Assembly (NCBI GenBank): GCA_934693135.1
Contig: CAKUVA010000009.1
Coordinates: 1-62,423, forward strand
Source of the DNA: an uncultured Bacteroidales bacterium
Lineage (GTDB): Bacteria; Bacteroidota; Bacteroidia; Bacteroidales; UBA932
DNA: 62,423 nt
Reading direction: 5' to 3'
Shown: in pieces, positions 1 through 8,609 of the stretch
Position numbering within the stretch: position 1 is the stretch's first letter
Layout of the letters: every line of letters starts with the position of its first letter
Made by a program: the position numbers and the translations under genes
Notes under the pieces: generated by a model
The model's database searches: none
Seen by the model: only the letters and a program-made list of their open reading frames with translations
What the model was told of the DNA's origin: nothing

Positions 1-96
1 GAAGATTATGAAAGCGCTAGTAATATAGCAAAAGCATATCCAGAGATTTTTGGTAAAGATCCAACTGAGTGGAAAGCATTCGATAATTGGCATTAA
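1..96 (+). CDS. C-terminal tail of an unidentified protein (partial)
   Basis: An open frame enters from the left edge and ends at TAA 94-96, giving 31 residues that finish in KAFDNWH. The start lies outside the window. The tail is hydrophilic and shows no recognisable motif. It is followed 17 bases later by a membrane-anchored small protein and then by an RHS-core fragment, so it may be the variable tip of a preceding RHS or other polymorphic toxin. That role is inferred from neighbours only. Confidence 0.5.
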   Translation, partial: EDYESASNIAKAYPEIFGKDPTEWKAFDNWH

Positions 97-113
97 TTTA
101 GGGAGGGTTAACT

Positions 114-653
114 ATGAATATCGGACAACACTTACAAAATAGAGGACTCGCATTATTGATAGCGTTAATGATATTCCTTTATTTTTGTCTTGGACAGAAC
201 TCTGATAGTAAGATTGGCAATACTCGCATATTTAAATCCAGAGCTCTTCAAGATTCGCTTGAAATGTTTAATAGCATAGTGAAAAACATTCCAAATTACT
301 ACAATGCTCCTACATTGACATTAGTATTATTGTCGGTGCGAAAAGATACTGTCAATATTACCTTTCTGGCCGAATGTGGAATGTTGGTAGCTGCAGATGA
401 TGGTCCGGATCCTACGTTCCGAGGTGCATGTAAGGTTAAGAATAGAACGACATTGTTCTATGTGTATTCTGGGGAAGCATTATTTAAAAATATGATTAGA
501 TTCAAATTGCTAAAAATGAAAGAAGAAGAGTATAATTTCTTCAAAACATACAATGGTCCGCGAGGCATGTCGAATTGCCACCAGATAATTATGCGAAAAT
601 ATATTTATCATTCCAAAGATTCTATAGAACTGGTCAAAAAGAGCGGTTGTTGA
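114..653 (+). CDS. Hypothetical membrane-anchored protein, possible immunity protein
   Basis: This 179-residue protein begins with a short polar stretch and a hydrophobic segment at about residues 11-27, which is a signal anchor or uncleaved signal peptide, followed by a polar domain with scattered cysteines. I recognise no family. It lies between the tail of an unknown protein and an RHS-core fragment, with one base separating its stop from the next ATG. In polymorphic-toxin loci, small anchored proteins placed directly after a toxin tip are often immunity proteins, so it could protect against the protein ending at 96. That function is inference. The start at 114 follows a GGGAGGG stretch, which supports it. 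Confidence 0.6.
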   Translation: MNIGQHLQNRGLALLIALMIFLYFCLGQNSDSKIGNTRIFKSRALQDSLEMFNSIVKNIPNYYNAPTLTLVLLSVRKDTVNITFLAECGMLVAADDGPDPTFRGACKVKNRTTLFYVYSGEALFKNMIRFKLLKMKEEEYNFFKTYNGPRGMSNCHQIIMRKYIYHSKDSIELVKKSGC

Positions 654-654
654 T

Positions 655-1608
655 ATGACAAGGTCTCACAAGGGATATTATTATGTCGGTCCGTTTCGCT
701 ATAAGCGTGACGAGGATGGTGCGTATAGTCTTGACAAGGTGCGGTTCGGTGGAGGTGAGATTATCGCGGATTCGACTGGGAGACTCGGCGTAGCATTCAT
801 CATCACAGACCATCTCGAAAGTGTGCGTCTGAAAGTGAATGAGGATGGCGAGATTATCGGGAGCTACGATTATCTGCCGTATGGAATGTTGGCATCCACG
901 AGTAGTGGGCTCGGAAAGGATAACGCTACCCCCCCCCTTGCAGAAAAATATCCTTCCATCAGCCCTTACGCCTACTGCGCTGGAAACCCTGTCAACCTTG
1001 TTGACCCGGATGGAAAGGACTGGTTCCAAAACATCTATACAGGTGAGCTATATTATAATGCGAATTTTACCAAAAAATCTCTCGGTCAGGATTACATGTT
1101 TGGAACTGATGGATGGGTTTACTTTGGCGCGAATGGGATGTTTAACAAGAGTGATTCGGATCTAATAAAATACGCCAGCAGCAAGTCGGAAGTCGGTGGA
1201 TATGTATTCAATGTCAATGATGCGAGTCGGACAATGTCCATGGTAGATTATTCCAGAAAGCCTTTGGAGGCAGATGTCTTTGTGAAGGATGTTTCATATC
1301 GTCATTCAGAAGGTGAATCAACTATTAACCAACCAGGATTAGAGTCTTATACTACAGTTGAAAAAGTATACTCTTCAATATATGTAAAAAATTCTGCACT
1401 ATCGAGTTATAGCGTAGATAAAATATTCGATAAGGATTTTGATATAAATTTCTGGGCATTATCAATAACGTTTACACAACGAGAGCATAGACGATATCAA
1501 TATAGTGATAAGATAATTGACAAAATTAATCAGAAGGTCATACGGCCAACTTTTGATATCCTTTCAATAATGTCAGATTTACTTGGTAATATTGTAAAAA
1601 GAAGATGA
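655..1608 (+). CDS. RHS-core fragment with variable C-terminal tip (orphan toxin cassette)
   Basis: Residues 1-120 match the end of an RHS repeat core, with blocks such as YYVGPFRYKRDEDG, TDHLESVRLKVNEDG and EKYPSISPYAYCAGNP, followed by NLVDPDG where tips usually begin. Residues from about 122 to 317 form a tip that I cannot assign to a toxin family. The protein lacks a signal peptide and the many upstream YD repeats of a full RHS protein, so it looks like a displaced cassette or the remains of a longer gene. About 50 residues normally found between the YDYLPYG block and PLAEKY are missing. A run of nine C bases at 921-929 marks that junction and sets the reading frame. The stop overlaps the next ATG by four bases. 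Confidence 0.7.
   Translation: MTRSHKGYYYVGPFRYKRDEDGAYSLDKVRFGGGEIIADSTGRLGVAFIITDHLESVRLKVNEDGEIIGSYDYLPYGMLASTSSGLGKDNATPPLAEKYPSISPYAYCAGNPVNLVDPDGKDWFQNIYTGELYYNANFTKKSLGQDYMFGTDGWVYFGANGMFNKSDSDLIKYASSKSEVGGYVFNVNDASRTMSMVDYSRKPLEADVFVKDVSYRHSEGESTINQPGLESYTTVEKVYSSIYVKNSALSSYSVDKIFDKDFDINFWALSITFTQREHRRYQYSDKIIDKINQKVIRPTFDILSIMSDLLGNIVKRR
886..995 (+). repeat. RHS-core direct repeat, copy 1
   Basis: This stretch of the RHS fragment is repeated at 3156-3260. The first 32 bases (886-917) are identical to 3156-3187. The remainder is near-identical except at the poly-C tract, where copy 1 is four bases longer. Such shared core segments are the homology by which orphan RHS tips can recombine onto an expressed RHS gene. 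That use is known for the family and is inferred here. Confidence 0.75.
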
Positions 1609-2369
1609 AAAAAAGATGTGAGATAATTATGTGCATTATTGTGGTCATTTGCTTTTGTTTAATTCTAAGTAATGTTACCTTGAATGTATATACATCATAC
1701 CGCTTTCACACGATTGAAAGGCCATTTGATTCATCTTTTGGTGATATGGGAAAGGCTGTAAATAAGAAGTTGCTTATCCATTTTCCTGTTCATCCTTATG
1801 ATGTCGGTACCCTTTGTGGTATGAGTGCAACTATTCCTGAATATAATACTAAAGATTATTTATCAAAAATAGATGTTCAGAGGTTAGCTTATTTTAAACC
1901 ATATTATTATATAGAAATGTATATATGCGATTCACTATTATACAGAAACTTAAAAAAAGAATGGAGTAAAAGGGAATCTACAAAATTAAGAGATAATGAT
2001 ACTTCTCAATATGCTGTCATACATTCAATTACAGAGGATAATCAGAATGAAGCTAAGCTGGAATTGTCGAAATTTCTTGCTGGAAAAGGTGAGATCCCTC
2101 CGCTGCCCTTGTTTGACGTCCATAGGACATACAATATAAAAGATACTATTAGCCGAAATAACAATCTTGTAGATACCCTTACTGTTTCAGGATTACATCC
2201 TGAAACAGATATTTATATTATTTCATATGGCAACCAGAATATGATGTCACAAAAAATTGATTATCCAAACTATATGTGTGTTGGGAAGTCATTAGGACAT
2301 GGCTTTTCGTGTGGCATAGCCTTTTATGATGCAAAATATTATGTTTACTATTGGACATTAGTATGGTAA
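1605..2369 (+). CDS. Hypothetical membrane-anchored protein, paralogue of the next gene; possible immunity protein
   Basis: The 254-residue product has one N-terminal membrane segment at about residues 8-28 and an extracytoplasmic domain. Its C-terminal half carries the blocks IPPLPLFD, VSGLHP, GKSLGHGFSCGIAFYD and YVYYWTLVW, all closely matched in the following gene. I recognise no named family. The start overlaps the end of the RHS-tip gene by four bases (ATGA), so the two are probably translationally coupled. That makes this a good candidate immunity protein for the tip. The role is inferred; the paralogy is seen directly. Confidence 0.65.
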   Translation: MKKRCEIIMCIIVVICFCLILSNVTLNVYTSYRFHTIERPFDSSFGDMGKAVNKKLLIHFPVHPYDVGTLCGMSATIPEYNTKDYLSKIDVQRLAYFKPYYYIEMYICDSLLYRNLKKEWSKRESTKLRDNDTSQYAVIHSITEDNQNEAKLELSKFLAGKGEIPPLPLFDVHRTYNIKDTISRNNNLVDTLTVSGLHPETDIYIISYGNQNMMSQKIDYPNYMCVGKSLGHGFSCGIAFYDAKYYVYYWTLVW

Positions 2370-2383
2370 AGGAGAATACAGCT

Positions 2384-3148
2384 ATGAATAAATCTTGGTG
2401 GATAAAATGCATAAGCCGTGTAAGCATAATAATCCTAACAATTTCTATTATTGCCTTAAGTGGTGGTATTATGTTTCTTGCAAGCGAAATAGATAGGGTA
2501 TATAAGACGATTCATAGGTCAAGTATGTTGTGGACAAGTATGGGAAATACCATTAGACATTTTGCTTTTTTAGCATTTCCACAAGATTATTCTATTTTGG
2601 GAGAGCCCTGTAAGACATTTGGTATAACCCCTAATTTTATAACGAAAGAGACGAGTGACAATAAAATCTTGTCATATTATTATATTGAAGTGTATAACTG
2701 TTCAGATATTGAAACATATAATATGTGTAAGGAGTATTACAAAGGATATGGATGGACAGATTTAAAATCTGAAGAAGAAAATACTTATGCTGTCTTTGGT
2801 ATCATGAATCCAAAATATGCTAACTATGAGCAGATGGTAAATGAAGCAGAAAAATATCGTTGCTCCGAGGGACAGATTCCGCCTATTCCATTGTTTGATA
2901 TAGGAAGGCTATATAATCATGAACATTGCGAACGAGATTCTTTATTCTTCGATTATACTTCAGTGTCTGGTTTATATCCAAATACTAACATTATGATTGC
3001 ACTCCATTCAAATATTAATATACTTAAGAAAAATATTCCACATAAAGATTATGAACCTTTTGGAAAAAAATTGAGACATGGATTTTCCTGTGGAGTGGCA
3101 TTCTATGATGAGAAAAGATATGTATACTATTGGGCATTGGCGTGGTAA
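2384..3148 (+). CDS. Hypothetical membrane-anchored protein, tandem paralogue; possible immunity protein
   Basis: The frame is open from ATG 2351, but ATG 2384 is preferred because it follows AAAGGAGAA and gives a clean signal anchor (MNKSWWIK then a hydrophobic stretch); this yields 254 residues. The C-terminal half matches the preceding gene, including IPPIPLFD, VSGLYP, LRHGFSCGVAFYDEK and YVYYWALAW. The N-terminal membrane segment is kept but its sequence has diverged. Tandem duplication with divergence is common among immunity genes that track changing toxin tips. Function is inferred. The gene runs straight into a second RHS-core fragment. Confidence 0.65.
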   Translation: MNKSWWIKCISRVSIIILTISIIALSGGIMFLASEIDRVYKTIHRSSMLWTSMGNTIRHFAFLAFPQDYSILGEPCKTFGITPNFITKETSDNKILSYYYIEVYNCSDIETYNMCKEYYKGYGWTDLKSEEENTYAVFGIMNPKYANYEQMVNEAEKYRCSEGQIPPIPLFDIGRLYNHEHCERDSLFFDYTSVSGLYPNTNIMIALHSNINILKKNIPHKDYEPFGKKLRHGFSCGVAFYDEKRYVYYWALAW

Positions 3149-3155
3149 CTGTATA

Positions 3156-3424
3156 ATGTTGGCATCCACGAGTAGTGGGCTCGGAAAAGATAACGCGACC
3201 CTCTTGCAGAAAAATATCCGTCCATCAGCCCTTACGCCTACTGCGCCAGAAACCCTGTCAATATTGTAGATATCCAAGGTGATAGTTTGATAGTTATAAC
3301 TCCAGAACTGATATATGTCATTTGCGCTCAACGAAAACAAATCGGTACGAAAATAACGTTTTATTCGTACCGATTTTGCGAAAAAGAAAAATACCTCCTC
3401 AGTCACGCACTAAGTAATCATTAA
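3156..3424 (+). pseudogene. Out-of-frame RHS-core remnant (repeat copy 2) with short tip
   Basis: Bases 3156-3187 are identical to 886-917 of the RHS fragment. The downstream part encodes DPLAEKYPSISPYAYCARNP in a different frame from the upstream MLASTSSGLGK part. From 3206 that frame runs to TAA 3422-3424 and gives a short tip ending in LLSHALSNH. There is no start for the joined frame, so this is a degraded or silent cassette. It shares the internal deletion with copy 1 but lacks the extra C bases that restore frame there. Confidence 0.7.
3340..3375 (+). terminator. Hairpin at the end of the RHS remnant, probable terminator
   Basis: AATCGGTACGAA at 3340-3351 pairs perfectly with TTCGTACCGATT at 3364-3375 across a 12-base loop, and TT then GCG follows. 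The U-tract is weak. It is placed where the toxin and immunity cluster should end. Confidence 0.5.
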
Positions 3425-3649
3425 AAAATAACTTGATAATCTTTGTGTGTCTTTTCGGTCTATATTCATTTTCTCATCAGTCGTGTACCCCGGTACACTC
3501 CCTCTTCGAAACCGAATCTATCCTTGAAAATCCATCACAAATTTTTACCAACTTATTTTTAACGCTTACTAAATTAGTATATGATTGATATTTAAAAGCA
3601 TCGCGCAAGACCATATTTGCGTCGATTGCTCGCTTGAAGACAAAAAGTC

Positions 3650-6600
3650 TTATCTCACATTGACAAGGTCATTGACCTGAGCCTTAATCTTGGTTGTGAA
3701 CTCGACGGGAAGCTTTTCGAACGAGCTGAATTCCTCGATGAGCGCGTTAGGGTTGATGGCATCGAGGTACTTGCCTGCATTCTGAGGATCTTCGTTGATG
3801 AAACTTGAGCACTGAGCAAGGCTTAGGAACGAGTCAGGAAGCATCATGTAGGCGTCTATGTATTTGCCGAACATGAGTTTTGCTTCTGGAGTGAGAAGCA
3901 TCATCCTGTGCATAAGTCCTTTTTTCCCATTGAGAAGAGATTGATGGGAAGCTGCATAGTTGTTGAATATGCACTCGATTGTTACTTCCTCGTCTGCTGA
4001 TGTTTCAGGTAAGTATACTGTTGCAGTGAGATCTGCACCTGTGTAACCCCATTCGGCAGATTTGATAGTGCCTGTTTGCTCATCATGTTCTGCAAAACGA
4101 GAATAAGGAACTTCGGCTCCATTGACATATACCTTTTCTGGAGCAAACACACCTTCGAATACGATTTTCAGGCGACGTGTTGGGTCTATTCCACAGAAAG
4201 TGCCTTTTCGTGGTGCTACTGTTACCTTAACATGTGACGCATCGGATGTTTTCTTTACAGAAGTAACTGCATATTCAGCTTCATAGGCCTGTGTTGTTCC
4301 GTCATCTTCGTAAATGGAAGTCTCGCTTTCTCCATCGCCAGGGGCAACGAGCAGCTTTAGAACATTGCTCTTTTCTTGGAGAGAAGAAATATTATCCGAT
4401 GCCATCGGAATAATAGCTCCTGCCTTTATATAATAAGGATTTTCGTTAATGGTATATGAAAGGGTAGTAGTCTGACCTCCCTTGATGATAGAGCCAGTAG
4501 CCATGTCATACCAGTCATTTCCAGCAGGGAACCACATCGTTCTTTTTGCCAATCCTGTCAATGTGTCTGCAGCTTCGCATACTACAGTGGCGAGGATATC
4601 ATCTCCGAACATATATTCCTGCTTGAATTCATACGCCTCGTTTGCCTCTGGGTAGTCGTAATACATAGGACGGCACATTGAGATACCTGTGTCATAAGTC
4701 TGTCTGGCAGCGTTGTAAATGTAAGGAGATAGGTCATATCGGAGTCTTACAGCCTCACGCATTGCATCGAAATGGTCAGGGAATACCCAGAATCTTTTCT
4801 CCATGGTAAGGTCTTTTGTAGAATGAGTCTTGAATATAGGAGTGAATACACCAGATTGTAACCATCTTGTATATAATTCAGGATCAGTCTCTTTTACACC
4901 CTTGGGCTGTATATGACCTCCGATGTCATGCCCCCAATATCCATAACCTACATTGGAAGCGGTGGAGGTGAAATACGGGAGATATCCGAGAGCTTGCCAT
5001 GAGGCATAGATGTCCCCAGAGAAGCCTATCTGATATCTGTGGCTTCCGATTCCGCCCCAGCGATGATATATCATGGGACGTCTTGCATATAATCCTTGGC
5101 TTTCGGATTGGCGAACCATGTCATTGAAGAATGTGTAGTTCAGCCAGAATGTGTTGCTCAACCCGGGTGTGTATTTGCTTGTCCGCCATTGCTGCCAGTC
5201 AAGCCACCAGAAATCTACTCCTTGACGTTCAAATGGGTGTATTACAGAATTAAAATAAGCATTAGCCCAGTTCTCATCGTCTATTCTGAATGGTACCGGG
5301 GCCTTGGAACTGTCAGCATTGATGTATCCCTTTGGACCATCATAATTTGAAGTTCGTGAAAGATAGTCTTTTACGAATCTGTCGTAAGGCTCTTCATACG
5401 GCTGTATTCCAGAAGCTGGGTGAAGATTAAGCGTAGTCTTTAAACCGAGGTTGTGCAAATCTTGAAGGCAGTTGGACGGGTTAGGGAATAATTTCTTCTG
5501 CCATGTGTATCCTGTCCAACCGATACGCTGTCCGAATTCATCCTTCGGTGCATTGCTCCTTCTAAGCGACCATGTCTCATGCCAGTCCATGTCGAGAACC
5601 ATTACGTCTATAGGGATGCTAAGAGAACGTATTTCTTTGCCAAGTCCTGTGAACTCGAAGTCTGAGTACTGCCAAAAGCGACACCACCAATAACCGAATG
5701 CGAATTTAGGTGGTAGAGGAATTTTTCCACCAATCTTGGTGAAATCGGAAACAGCAGCCTTGTAGTCATGCCCATACGCAAACATATAAAGGTCAAGTCT
5801 GTCACCAGGTTCCCTTTCAGCAACCCAGTTCTTCCAGTCAGACTTGACAGGTATGAAAACCTGCCTATTGCTTTCATCGATTATAGCCCAACCGTCACGA
5901 GATGCTACACCATTGTCGTATGGCTCAATGGTTTTGTTACCATCGCATTTGTCCAATGTCCTTGTTGTGCCGAGAAGGTTGCCGCTATCATCCATTCCAG
6001 GATGCCATGTGATTTTCTTTACTCCTTTTTTCGCTGATGGATCCTCCATGTCGAATGTAACTGAAAGATTCTTTTCGTCGAACTTCCCTTCACCTGTATA
6101 GGTCAATGTCAGACTATCAGTAGATATGATTACTTTTTTTCCAGAATGTTTTACCTTGAACGTTGGAACAGGAAGCTTTCTGTTTACTATTCCGAGAGTA
6201 GCCCTATCTTCAAATTTACCATCTTCAGCCCATTCCATTCTCACGAGTCTGTCAGTAAGAATAGTAAACCTTGCATTGCCGACTGTTACTATAGCTTTGT
6301 CGTTAGCTTTAGGATTGTCTTTTGATGCAGGAATCTGTCTCAGTTCTTCTTTACCGAGCAGACTACGTACCAAAAGAGGCTCATTAGTTGTTATGCAATC
6401 CACTCCGAGAGCTATCATGGCATTTATGTCTGTTTCTTTGTTTACAGTCCATGCATTTACACTCATGCCAAGCTCATGTGCTTCCTTGACCCATTCAGGA
6501 TGTTTGTAGAAAACCTTGTAGTGGTAGTCTATCCCGTTTATGCCCTTCTTGTGGAGATCCGTTGGGGCAATGTCTCCGTTTAAAAACTGGTTAGTGAAAT

Positions 6601-7141
6601 CAGGAGCCATTTTAGCCACTTTCAAGCATGCATTCATGCTGAAAGATATGAACATTATTCGAGAAGGATCGTAGAGGTTATGCTCTTTTATTTTTTTGAA
6701 TGTGAGGTCGATCATTTTATTTTCTCTCTCATCGTTCAATTGCTTCTTGAATTCAAGCACCAACATTGTCTCAGGATGATTTTCAGCTTGAGTGAGATAC
6801 TCGTCGAGTGTTGGCATAGTCTCACCATTGGCAAGCTTATATTGGCAAAGGAACTTGTAGGTGTTCTCCCTTATTTCTTGACCTTGGATGTGTGCATCGT
6901 GATGAACGACAATTTCATCGTCTGAGGTGATGTGAATGTCAAATTCGCTGCCCCAAAAACCATGTTCTTGTGCAGCCTTGAGCGATGCAATGGAATTTTC
7001 GGTATGTTCTGCCTCATCGCAGTTCCAATACCCTCTGTGCGCAGCTATCCTTATGCTTCCTGTACCTTGAGCAACCATAGAAATGGATGCAATTGCTGAC
7101 AATAAAGCGGCGGAAATAGCCGATAGAGTCTTTCTAATCAT
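3650..7141 (-). CDS. Secreted GDPD-GH31 fusion (glycerophosphodiesterase-like plus alpha-glycosidase)
   Basis: The 1163-residue protein has a signal peptide (about residues 1-24). A glycerophosphodiester phosphodiesterase-like domain spans about 29-262, with the AAHRG motif (H35, R36), EFD (E66-D68) and HHD (80-82). A GH31 N-terminal beta domain begins at about 275. The GH31 barrel spans about 460-830, with FWWLDWQQW placing the nucleophile at D648 and GFSGD placing the acid/base at D710. Beta domains and a helical C-terminal extension follow. GH31 enzymes cleave alpha-linked sugars; the WLDWQQ variant is not the classical WxDMNE of alpha-glucosidases, so the substrate is uncertain. The fusion could act on a polymer containing both glycerophosphate and an alpha-linked sugar, such as a teichoic acid or substituted glycan. 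That substrate is inference. It is transcribed alone. Confidence 0.85.
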   Translation of the reverse strand: MIRKTLSAISAALLSAIASISMVAQGTGSIRIAAHRGYWNCDEAEHTENSIASLKAAQEHGFWGSEFDIHITSDDEIVVHHDAHIQGQEIRENTYKFLCQYKLANGETMPTLDEYLTQAENHPETMLVLEFKKQLNDERENKMIDLTFKKIKEHNLYDPSRIMFISFSMNACLKVAKMAPDFTNQFLNGDIAPTDLHKKGINGIDYHYKVFYKHPEWVKEAHELGMSVNAWTVNKETDINAMIALGVDCITTNEPLLVRSLLGKEELRQIPASKDNPKANDKAIVTVGNARFTILTDRLVRMEWAEDGKFEDRATLGIVNRKLPVPTFKVKHSGKKVIISTDSLTLTYTGEGKFDEKNLSVTFDMEDPSAKKGVKKITWHPGMDDSGNLLGTTRTLDKCDGNKTIEPYDNGVASRDGWAIIDESNRQVFIPVKSDWKNWVAEREPGDRLDLYMFAYGHDYKAAVSDFTKIGGKIPLPPKFAFGYWWCRFWQYSDFEFTGLGKEIRSLSIPIDVMVLDMDWHETWSLRRSNAPKDEFGQRIGWTGYTWQKKLFPNPSNCLQDLHNLGLKTTLNLHPASGIQPYEEPYDRFVKDYLSRTSNYDGPKGYINADSSKAPVPFRIDDENWANAYFNSVIHPFERQGVDFWWLDWQQWRTSKYTPGLSNTFWLNYTFFNDMVRQSESQGLYARRPMIYHRWGGIGSHRYQIGFSGDIYASWQALGYLPYFTSTASNVGYGYWGHDIGGHIQPKGVKETDPELYTRWLQSGVFTPIFKTHSTKDLTMEKRFWVFPDHFDAMREAVRLRYDLSPYIYNAARQTYDTGISMCRPMYYDYPEANEAYEFKQEYMFGDDILATVVCEAADTLTGLAKRTMWFPAGNDWYDMATGSIIKGGQTTTLSYTINENPYYIKAGAIIPMASDNISSLQEKSNVLKLLVAPGDGESETSIYEDDGTTQAYEAEYAVTSVKKTSDASHVKVTVAPRKGTFCGIDPTRRLKIVFEGVFAPEKVYVNGAEVPYSRFAEHDEQTGTIKSAEWGYTGADLTATVYLPETSADEEVTIECIFNNYAASHQSLLNGKKGLMHRMMLLTPEAKLMFGKYIDAYMMLPDSFLSLAQCSSFINEDPQNAGKYLDAINPNALIEEFSSFEKLPVEFTTKIKAQVNDLVNVR

Positions 7142-7185
7142 TTTCTTATGTTTTGTATGTGTTTATAAAACGGTTTCAAAAACTA

Positions 7186-7193
7186 CAAAGATA
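7186..7193 (-). promoter_or_regulatory. -7 box for the GDPD-GH31 gene
   Basis: On the minus strand this reads TATCTTTG, a match to the Bacteroidetes TAnnTTTG element, 45 bases upstream of the start codon. No clear -33 TTTG is seen. Confidence 0.5.
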
Positions 7194-7225
7194 CCGATTT
7201 GTGAGGATATTAGCATAAAAAAAAT

Positions 7226-7233
7226 TAACTTTG
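7226..7233 (+). promoter_or_regulatory. -7 box for pgi
   Basis: TAACTTTG matches TAnnTTTG and lies 25 bases upstream of ATG 7258. A TTTG occurs at 7198-7201, with 24-base spacing that is slightly long. The box contains the TTG at 7231 that would otherwise be read as a start codon, so translation must begin downstream. Confidence 0.6.
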
Positions 7234-7257
7234 CCCCAATCAAAACACGAAAATAGT

Positions 7258-8601
7258 ATGGTTAAAGTTAATGTTGGAGGTTGTTCCTCCTTTGTAAATG
7301 ATGCTGAGTACAAGGAATATCTTGACAAGGCACTTTCATCTTTCGATGTTCTTGAAGCAGAAAATGGTGCCGGAAATGATTTCCTTGGTTGGAAACATCT
7401 TCCGTCTCAGACACCTGAATCCCTCATTAAGGCGTGCGAAGATGTACGCGATGATTGGAAATCAAGAAAAATAGATCTTGTTATTGTTATAGGTATTGGA
7501 GGCTCTTATCTTGGAGCTAAGTGTGCAATCGAGGCGTTGTCACATAGCTTTGCAAGAGAACTTCACAAGCAGGATGCTCCGGAGATCGTGTTCGCTGGAA
7601 ATAATCTTTCTGAAGAATATATTAGTGAACTTATTGACCTTATGAAAGTAAGGAATGCAGCGTGTGTAGTGATTTCTAAGTCAGGTACGACTACAGAGCC
7701 TGCTGTCGCTTTCAGAATTGTGAAACAGCATCTTGAGGAAACATACGGACGTGCTGAAGCTGCTGCCCGTATCGTGGCTGTTACTGATGCTCATAAGGGT
7801 GCGCTAAAGACTCTTTCTACACAGGAAGGCTATAGAACATTTGTTGTCCCTGACAACGTAGGTGGGCGCTTTTCAGTTCTCACTCCAGTAGGCCTTCTGC
7901 CTATCGTTCTTGCGGGATTCGATATACGTGCTATGCTTGAAGGCGCCAAAGAAGAGGAAAAACTTCTTGCTGAAAGATCTGTTGCCAATGCTGCTGTGGT
8001 TTATGCAACCATGCGTAATCTTCTCCATTCCGTATATGGCAAGAGTGTAGAGGTACTCGTATCATTCACGCCTAAGTTCCAGTATCTTGGAGAATGGTGG
8101 AAACAGCTTTTCGGAGAGTCTGAAGGAAAGGATCTTAAAGGAATTTATCCTGCGTCAGTAGTTTACACTACAGATCTTCATTCTCTTGGACAGTTTGTTC
8201 AAGATGGTTCTCGCATCATGTTTGAAACAGTAGTCAGCGTTGAGAAGAGCAATAGAAGCGTAGTGATTGGAAGCGATCCTCAGAACCTTGATCAGCTTAA
8301 TTATCTTGCAGGTGAGCATGTGGAGCATTGTAATGCGATGGCTCAGCTTGGAACAAAGCTTGCTCATATTGACGGCGGTGTTCCTCAGCTTGAGGTTTCA
8401 GTTGAGAGAATCAATGAGAAGACTCTTGGCTCACTCTTCTATTTCTTTGAATTTGCATGTGGCATCAGCGCATATATGCTCGGAGTGAATCCGTTTAACC
8501 AACCAGGCGTAGAGGCATACAAGAAGAATATGTTCGCTCTTCTTGAAAAACCTGGTTATGAGGAGCAGACAAAGGCTATCAAGGCTCGTCTAGGAAAATA
8601 A
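7258..8601 (+). CDS. pgi: Glucose-6-phosphate isomerase
   Basis: The enzyme interconverts glucose 6-phosphate and fructose 6-phosphate in the cytoplasm. The 447-residue length and the blocks VIGIGGSYLGAKCAIEAL, SKSGTTTEPA, GGRFSVLTPVGLLP and VEAYKKNMFALL are typical of bacterial GPI. ATG 7258 is chosen over TTG 7231 because the TTG lies inside the -7 promoter box. The maturase gene starts eight bases after the stop, so the two are likely one operon. Confidence 0.95.
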   Translation: MVKVNVGGCSSFVNDAEYKEYLDKALSSFDVLEAENGAGNDFLGWKHLPSQTPESLIKACEDVRDDWKSRKIDLVIVIGIGGSYLGAKCAIEALSHSFARELHKQDAPEIVFAGNNLSEEYISELIDLMKVRNAACVVISKSGTTTEPAVAFRIVKQHLEETYGRAEAAARIVAVTDAHKGALKTLSTQEGYRTFVVPDNVGGRFSVLTPVGLLPIVLAGFDIRAMLEGAKEEEKLLAERSVANAAVVYATMRNLLHSVYGKSVEVLVSFTPKFQYLGEWWKQLFGESEGKDLKGIYPASVVYTTDLHSLGQFVQDGSRIMFETVVSVEKSNRSVVIGSDPQNLDQLNYLAGEHVEHCNAMAQLGTKLAHIDGGVPQLEVSVERINEKTLGSLFYFFEFACGISAYMLGVNPFNQPGVEAYKKNMFALLEKPGYEEQTKAIKARLGK

Positions 8602-8609
8602 TCCCGACA

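Noticed and set aside
634..1029. Minus-strand reading frame of 131 codons opposite the RHS core
   Set aside because: It is a shadow of a conserved plus-strand RHS core; a similar shadow lies opposite the second copy, and it has no promoter or recognised motif.
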